NCBI GenBank assembly: GCA_038247995.1
Contig: JBBRUG010000388.1
Coordinates: 1-5,101 of the forward strand
From: JBBRUG01 sp038247995
Lineage (GTDB): Bacteria; Chloroflexota; Chloroflexia; Chloroflexales; Chloroflexaceae
Length of the DNA: 5,101 bases
Direction of reading: 5' to 3'
The first letter of the stretch is position 1; each line of letters starts with the position of its first letter. The notes below the pieces were generated by a model. The model was not told the DNA's origin and searched no databases. It saw only the letters and a program-made list of their open reading frames with translations. The position numbers were made by a program, and so were the translations under genes. Below are positions 4,944-5,101 of the stretch, in pieces.

Positions 4944-5059
4944 TCGGCTGGCGCCGAGCGGTTTGCAGGGCGGCTCCGCCCCCTGCACCCCCGCTGAAGG
5001 GCGTGCCGCCCTCCAGACCACCCTGCATGTGTGGCCGCCGCGTGCCGACTGGCCCGTTG
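4944..5059 (+). repeat. Hairpin-rich ~119-bp direct repeat, copy 2
   Basis: Second unit. Positions 4981-5059 match 4861-4939 with one mismatch in 79 bp (4921 T, 5041 C). In the GCAGGG hairpin (4965-4986) the two substitutions relative to copy 1 leave the GGC/GCC inner pairing intact, changing the loop from GCT to TCC. The unit ends where the unrelated sequence from 5060 starts, so the cross-junction GCCGACT stem has no partner here. Confidence 0.9.
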
Positions 5060-5101
5060 TCATGCCTTCACATGCTGACGCACTAGTACATCCACGAAAC
5101 C
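5060..5101. other. Unassigned right edge
   Basis: The last 42 bases lie outside the repeat and hold no visible gene start, RNA gene or promoter that I can support. The sequence ends at the window edge. Confidence 0.5.

Noticed and set aside
4376..5086. Frames of 104 to 236 residues on both strands across the 3' end of the transporter and the ~119-bp repeat
   Set aside because: Their apparent 40-residue repeats simply follow the near-120-bp DNA period, and their remaining parts are shadows of the transporter.

Overview
The window is a GC-rich bacterial segment with three confident protein genes. They are separated by intergenic DNA that is unusually rich in short tandem repeats and hairpins. 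The gene content, high GC, and tandem arrays built on an ACTG core are most reminiscent of the phylum Chloroflexota (Roseiflexus/Chloroflexus-like filamentous lineages). That assignment is an inference from style; no phylogenetic marker gene is present.

Layout, left to right. Positions 1-180 hold a degenerate CACTGAG array with a 43-bp duplication. Positions 231-489 hold a regular array of 37 heptamers (consensus CAGTYSG). The array runs directly into the stop codon of a leftward ABC exporter half-transporter gene (489-2228). This subunit has Asp instead of the catalytic Glu after Walker B and Gln instead of the switch His, which marks it as the degenerate-site half of a heterodimer. No partner gene is in the window. 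Positions 2229-2676 hold a near-palindromic two-way -10 element, a possible 68-residue rightward ORF of unknown nature, a strong hairpin and a second CACTGAG array on the opposite strand. That second array abuts the stop codon of a leftward DUF59/MIP18-family gene (2677-2994, iron-sulfur cluster assembly type). A 155-bp divergent intergenic region with an extended -10 and an 11-bp stem inverted repeat separates it from a rightward 544-residue AspT/YidE-type membrane transporter (3150-4784). Directly after that gene's stop lies a third repeat family: hairpin-rich units of about 119 bp, two nearly full copies plus a partial one.

The three genes are not an obvious pathway: drug/lipid-type ABC export, Fe-S maturation, and an anion/amino-acid exchanger-like carrier with RCK_C domains. 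The most notable pattern is that each of the three stop codons is the exact or near-exact boundary of a repeat block, and the blocks belong to three different families. This suggests that repeats colonise, or act as, 3' ends of transcription units in this genome. No CRISPR, insertion sequence, tRNA or rRNA was seen.
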